This document shows, in pieces, positions 60,555 to 64,000 of a DNA stretch of 64,000 nucleotides. The DNA is from Erythrobacteraceae bacterium CCH12-C2. GTDB taxonomy: Bacteria > Pseudomonadota > Alphaproteobacteria > Sphingomonadales > Sphingomonadaceae. A program made the position numbers and the translations under genes. The notes beneath the pieces are model-generated. The model ran no database searches and had not been told where the DNA came from. It saw only the letters and a program-made list of their open reading frames with translations. The DNA is taken from assembly GCA_001556995.1 (NCBI GenBank), contig LSKF01000050.1:62001-126000 (forward strand). Direction: 5' to 3'. How positions within the stretch are numbered: the first letter of the stretch is position 1; the number at the start of each line of letters is the position of its first letter.

Positions 60555-61663
60555 TCCTCGGTCCGGATCAGAACCGTCTCGCCCAGCAGCAGGAACAGGA
60601 CGAACGGCGCCCACGCGGCGAGGAGCGGGGGGTAGCCGCCGAAACTCCCCATCGCCAGCGCGGCGTTATCGACCACGAAATAGGCAAACCCCAGCGCCAT
60701 CCCGATCACCGCACGCACGAACAACTGCCCCGAGCGCGCAAGGCCAAAGGCCGCGATCGAGCCCAGGAGCGGCATCAGCAGCGCCGAGAGCGGGCCTGAC
60801 AGGCGGTGCCACCACTTGGCGCGCATTTCATCCGCATTGCGCCCCGCCGCTTCATAGGCGTCGATACTGGCCGACAATTCCCAGAAACTCTGCCCATCGG
60901 CATCAACCGATTGCAGCATGATCCGCGCAGGGGTGAGGCCTTCGCCCACCACCAGTTCTGGCAGGGTCTCGGTCGTCGCTCCGGCGATATCGAACCGGAC
61001 CGGGCTTTCCAGCCGCCAACCGGGCGCAGCATAGGTCGCCTGCGGGGCCCTGATTTGCTGGCGGATGATCCCTCCGGCGCCGCGTTCGTACCAGGTCACG
61101 CCGCGCAGCACGATGTCCTCGCCCGATCCGCTCAAGGTTGCGGCGGACAGAATGTTGGCCCCATCGGTCAGGTAGATATTGGAGCGCACGTCCCCGCCCA
61201 AGCTGTCGCTCTGATCTGGAACCGGGCCATACTCAGCCGCCTCCCACACCTTGAGCGCGGCATTGGCGCGGGTCACCAACCGTTCGTTGAAACCAAAGCT
61301 GACGAGCGACACCAGCGCCGCCGTCAGCAGCAGCGGCGAGAGCACCTGATGCGCGCTGAGGCCCGCCGCCTTCATCGCCACCACTTCGCTGTTCTGGTTC
61401 AGCGTCACCAGCGTGATCAGCGTCGCCAGCAGCACCGAATAGGGCAGGAAACGGCTCACGAGCTGCGGCAGGCGTAGGCCGGCATAGCGCAGGATTTCGG
61501 CCTGCCCATTGCCCTCGGCCGCGAGAATCTTGCCCGTCGCCGACAGCAGATCGAGCGCCAGCAGCACCAGCACCAGCATCACCAGCACCGCCAGAATGCG
61601 GGCGACGAACATCTTCGCCAGATACAGCGTCAGCGTGCGCGACGGGAAGAAATCGAGCTGCAT
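60551..61663 (-). CDS. lptG: LPS export permease LptG
   Basis: LptG is one of the two permease subunits of the LptB2FG transporter that extracts lipopolysaccharide from the inner membrane. The 370-residue protein has the YjgP/YjgQ plan: three N-terminal helices (ILAVLVMLVLVLLALDLL, SRFLPYSVLLATLITLV, SPLLLTAALVSLVSF), a periplasmic jellyroll and three C-terminal helices. It lies six bases after lptF. Confidence 0.93.
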   Translation of the reverse strand: MQLDFFPSRTLTLYLAKMFVARILAVLVMLVLVLLALDLLSATGKILAAEGNGQAEILRYAGLRLPQLVSRFLPYSVLLATLITLVTLNQNSEVVAMKAAGLSAHQVLSPLLLTAALVSLVSFGFNERLVTRANAALKVWEAAEYGPVPDQSDSLGGDVRSNIYLTDGANILSAATLSGSGEDIVLRGVTWYERGAGGIIRQQIRAPQATYAAPGWRLESPVRFDIAGATTETLPELVVGEGLTPARIMLQSVDADGQSFWELSASIDAYEAAGRNADEMRAKWWHRLSGPLSALLMPLLGSIAAFGLARSGQLFVRAVIGMALGFAYFVVDNAALAMGSFGGYPPLLAAWAPFVLFLLLGETVLIRTEE

Positions 61664-61669
61664 TGCGGC

Positions 61670-62926
61670 CTATTCCGCCGGGGTCGCTTCAGGCAGCGCG
61701 GCATAGGCGTGCGGGCGATCGCGGCGTCCGGCAAAGAGCTTGCCGACCCGCTTTGACAGCTTGGCAAAGGCGGCCTCCAGCGCCCCGATGGCCTGACCGC
61801 CGGGCACGAAGGCGACGCGGTAATACATCCACAGGATCAGCCCGGCGAACAGCACGAATGGCACCCACAAGGCCAGCACCGGATCAAGCCGGCCGAGCGC
61901 CGCCACATCCTCGCCGTACTGGTTCACCTTGTGATAGGCGACCACCATCACGATCGACACGAACACGCCGAGCGCACTGGTCGACCGCTTGGGCGGGATC
62001 GCCAGCGCCACCGCCAGCAGCGGCATCAGAAACATCATGACGATCTCGACCAGCCGGAAGTTGAAGCTGGCGACACTGGCCGCGCGTTCATCACGCGGGC
62101 TTTCCTTGCTCCAGCCGATCTTGAGCAGTTCGGGGAGGATATATTCGCGCGTCTCGTTGCCGCGGGAGCGGAATTTTTCCATCGCGGGAAGGTCGATCGG
62201 CAGATCATGGCGGCTGAAGCTGAGCACGCGCGGGGTCTGTCCGCCGCCCTTCTTCATTCCTGTGTCCTGAATGATCGTGCCTTCGGTAAGGTGCAAGATG
62301 ATCGTGTCCGGGTTGTCGCGCGTGGCCATGAAGACGCCTTCGCGCGCGCTGATTGAAAGCACCTGCCCCTTGTCGTTGGCGACGCGGGCGAAGATGCCGA
62401 TCAGGCGGCGGCCGTCATCCTCGCTTGCCTCGATGCGCAGCGCCATGCGGTCCGCCAGCGTGGTGAACTCCCCGACCTTGATCGAGGCCCCCAGCGCGCC
62501 CGAGCGCAGTTCATATTGCAGCTGTTCGTAGTAATAGCGGCTGACCGGCTGGATATAGAACACCAGCGCGACATTGATTGCCACCAGCACCAGCGTGATC
62601 GCATAGGGCACCCGCAGCAGGCGGTTATACGACAGGCCCACCGCGCGCATGGTATCGAGTTCGGACGAGGTCGCGAGCTTGCGGAATGCCAAGAGCACGC
62701 CGAGCAACAGGCCGAGCGGGATCGCCAGGCTCGCATATTCGGGGATCAGCGCGCCCAGCATCTTGAACACCACCGCTACGGGTCCGCCTTCCACCGCGAC
62801 GAAATCGAACAGGCGCAGCATCTTGTCGAGCATCAGCAGCGAGGCGGCGAGCGCGAACACGCCCAGCATCGGCACCACGACCATGCGCAGGATATAGCGA
62901 TCAATGCTGGGGATCAGTTGCGGCAC
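61670..62926 (-). CDS. lptF: LPS export permease LptF
   Basis: The partner subunit of LptG, 418 residues: helices 1-3 (VVVPMLGVFALAASLLML, IPEYASLAIPLGLLLGVLLAF, ITLVLVAINVALVFYI), jellyroll, then three helices near residues 295-375, and a cytoplasmic tail. IDRYILR near the start is typical of LptF. It starts with GTG. In many bacteria lptFG are one operon, as here. Confidence 0.93.
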   Translation of the reverse strand: MPQLIPSIDRYILRMVVVPMLGVFALAASLLMLDKMLRLFDFVAVEGGPVAVVFKMLGALIPEYASLAIPLGLLLGVLLAFRKLATSSELDTMRAVGLSYNRLLRVPYAITLVLVAINVALVFYIQPVSRYYYEQLQYELRSGALGASIKVGEFTTLADRMALRIEASEDDGRRLIGIFARVANDKGQVLSISAREGVFMATRDNPDTIILHLTEGTIIQDTGMKKGGGQTPRVLSFSRHDLPIDLPAMEKFRSRGNETREYILPELLKIGWSKESPRDERAASVASFNFRLVEIVMMFLMPLLAVALAIPPKRSTSALGVFVSIVMVVAYHKVNQYGEDVAALGRLDPVLALWVPFVLFAGLILWMYYRVAFVPGGQAIGALEAAFAKLSKRVGKLFAGRRDRPHAYAALPEATPAE

Positions 62927-63015
62927 GTGGCGTCTTTTTTCCGTCGGCGTTGCGCTTCGCCCTAGCGTGCAATGGCGCGCGCGTCATGTCCCCAATTTTG
63001 GTGAAAGGAGCTGGG

Positions 63016-63525
63016 CTACCAGAACTGGCTGCCGGGGATGCCCTTGAACGGCCCGGCCTCGCGCGACGTGATCCAGCCGCCATAGAACCCGCCCGGCTGC
63101 GGGCTAACCTGTTCGCCGTCCACCAGCACCTGATCGAAAGGCGCGGCGTAAAAGGCGATGGATCCGCGGATGCCGGCGAAAGTGGGGGTGAGGTTGGCAT
63201 AGGACCAGCCGGCCCCGACCATTCGTTCGTTTCCGATCACGACGTCCCAATAACGCGCCTGCCCCTTCCATTCGCAGATCGAGCGTCCGGCATTGGGCGC
63301 AAGGTGCGCCATCGCGATGTCGGATTGTGGGATGTAATAGGTTGGCGGGTGCGAGGTTTCGAGCGTGCGCCAGGCGCTGCGTGTGTCCACGAGCTTGACC
63401 CCGCGATGGATGATCTGAATGCGCCGCGCGGTCGGCTCAGCGATCGGAGGGCGGGGATAATCCCACACGCTCTCCTGACCTGCCGCAACGGGATCGGGTT
63501 CGGGGTGATGGAACAAGCGGCTCAC
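63016..63525 (-). CDS. DUF427 domain protein
   Basis: The 169-residue protein contains the DUF427 fold (RRIQIIHRGVKLVDTRSAW, PPTYYIPQSDI, SICEWKGQARYWDV, FYAAPFDQVLVDGEQV). Function unknown. The start is GTG 63525. Confidence 0.85.
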   Translation of the reverse strand: MSRLFHHPEPDPVAAGQESVWDYPRPPIAEPTARRIQIIHRGVKLVDTRSAWRTLETSHPPTYYIPQSDIAMAHLAPNAGRSICEWKGQARYWDVVIGNERMVGAGWSYANLTPTFAGIRGSIAFYAAPFDQVLVDGEQVSPQPGGFYGGWITSREAGPFKGIPGSQFW

Positions 63526-63563
63526 GCGGTCCGGCTCACGCTTTCCAGCTCATGGAGGCCAGG

Positions 63564-63962
63564 TCACGCTTTTTCGAGCGTGCATTGCAGCGGGTGCTGG
63601 TTCGCCTTGGCGAAATCCATCACCTGATTGACCTTGGTCTCGGCGACCTCATAGGTGAAGATCCCGCACACGCCGACCCCGCGCTGGTGCACATGCAGCA
63701 TGACACGGGTGGCCTGTTCGAGGTCCATGCCGAAAAAGCGCTTGAGGACCAGCACCACGAATTCCATCGGGGTGTAATCATCGTTGAGCATCAGCACCTT
63801 GTACTGGCTCGGCTTCTTGGGCTTGGTGCGGGTCTTGGTGGCGATGCCGATCTGGCTGTCGCCGCCGCCGTCCTTGTCCTCGTCGGCTGCACGAACACGA
63901 TCCGCGAGCGAGAGGCGCGGCTCGGCCAGAGCGGGCAGGGCAGGGATGGGCTGGATCGGCAT
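63564..63962 (-). CDS. clpS: ClpS adaptor
   Basis: ClpS delivers N-degron substrates to ClpA. The 132-residue protein has a disordered N-terminal arm (about 50 residues) and the core [17 protein letters not shown]...[36 protein letters not shown]. The ligand pocket residues NDD, M and H are present. clpA is not in the window; it would be expected downstream in many relatives. Confidence 0.96.
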   Translation of the reverse strand: MPIQPIPALPALAEPRLSLADRVRAADEDKDGGGDSQIGIATKTRTKPKKPSQYKVLMLNDDYTPMEFVVLVLKRFFGMDLEQATRVMLHVHQRGVGVCGIFTYEVAETKVNQVMDFAKANQHPLQCTLEKA

Positions 63963-64000
63963 GTGACCCTCATTATGGGATTCGCGCGGATAATCGCAAG

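Overview
The window looks like high-GC alphaproteobacterial chromosome, most likely a sphingomonad of the Erythrobacteraceae type. This rests on a general stress response locus of the PhyR/NepR/EcfG type, an NrsF-type anti-sigma factor, cytochrome c and envelope genes of alphaproteobacterial style, and small inverted-repeat elements of the kind familiar from sphingomonads. The assignment is inference from gene content; no 16S rRNA gene is present.

The dominant structural fact is a palindrome. Bases 1-15859 are the reverse complement of bases 15860-31718 (position x corresponds to 31719-x), with no spacer and no divergence at the level of the encoded proteins. The axis falls inside ruvB, so both copies of ruvB lack their N-terminus and the expected upstream partners (ruvC, ruvA) are absent. 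The left arm is cut at the window edge inside an ECF sigma factor gene; the right arm continues into unique sequence where that gene is complete. A fold-back artefact of library preparation or assembly is the simplest explanation, so the 15 genes of the arms are probably single-copy. Full descriptions are given on one copy, with short notes on its twin.

Arm content, read from the unique side inwards: ECF sigma factor and NrsF anti-sigma factor, ispG, a thioredoxin-like lipoprotein, mntP, a histone-deacetylase-family hydrolase, a flavoprotein, an L,D-transpeptidase-like protein, a small membrane protein, a convergent YcbB-type L,D-transpeptidase, an EamA transporter, acnA with a rhodanese lipoprotein, a strong terminator, a 273-bp MITE-like element, a serine-rich surface protein with a PEP-CTERM-like tail, and the ruvB fragment.

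Unique region, 31.7-45 kb: a sigma-F-like promoter before the sigma/NrsF operon, an acetyltransferase, a periplasmic isoaspartyl peptidase, then a tightly coupled minus-strand operon (DUF4129, DUF4350, MoxR ATPase, DUF58, SpoIIM-like, RDD) that ends in a class A beta-lactamase. Next come pheA, a membrane cytochrome c, rlmE and ppx. 45-52.7 kb: a tRNA-Gln with its promoter, an AT-richer gene of unknown function, a LOG-family protein, an acetyltransferase, thiD, a DUF1272 protein, glmM, a dicarboxylate-type symporter and sodB.

53.5-57.5 kb is the general stress response locus: nepR-ecfG, an HWE-family CHASE-domain sensor kinase, phyR, and a candidate GsrN-like small RNA, with EcfG-type promoters before nepR, phyR and the small RNA. 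The window closes with a GNAT-like protein, a fatty-acid desaturase, lptF-lptG with a coupled acetyltransferase, a DUF427 protein and clpS. Four copies of a ~95-bp inverted repeat sit between genes in the unique part.
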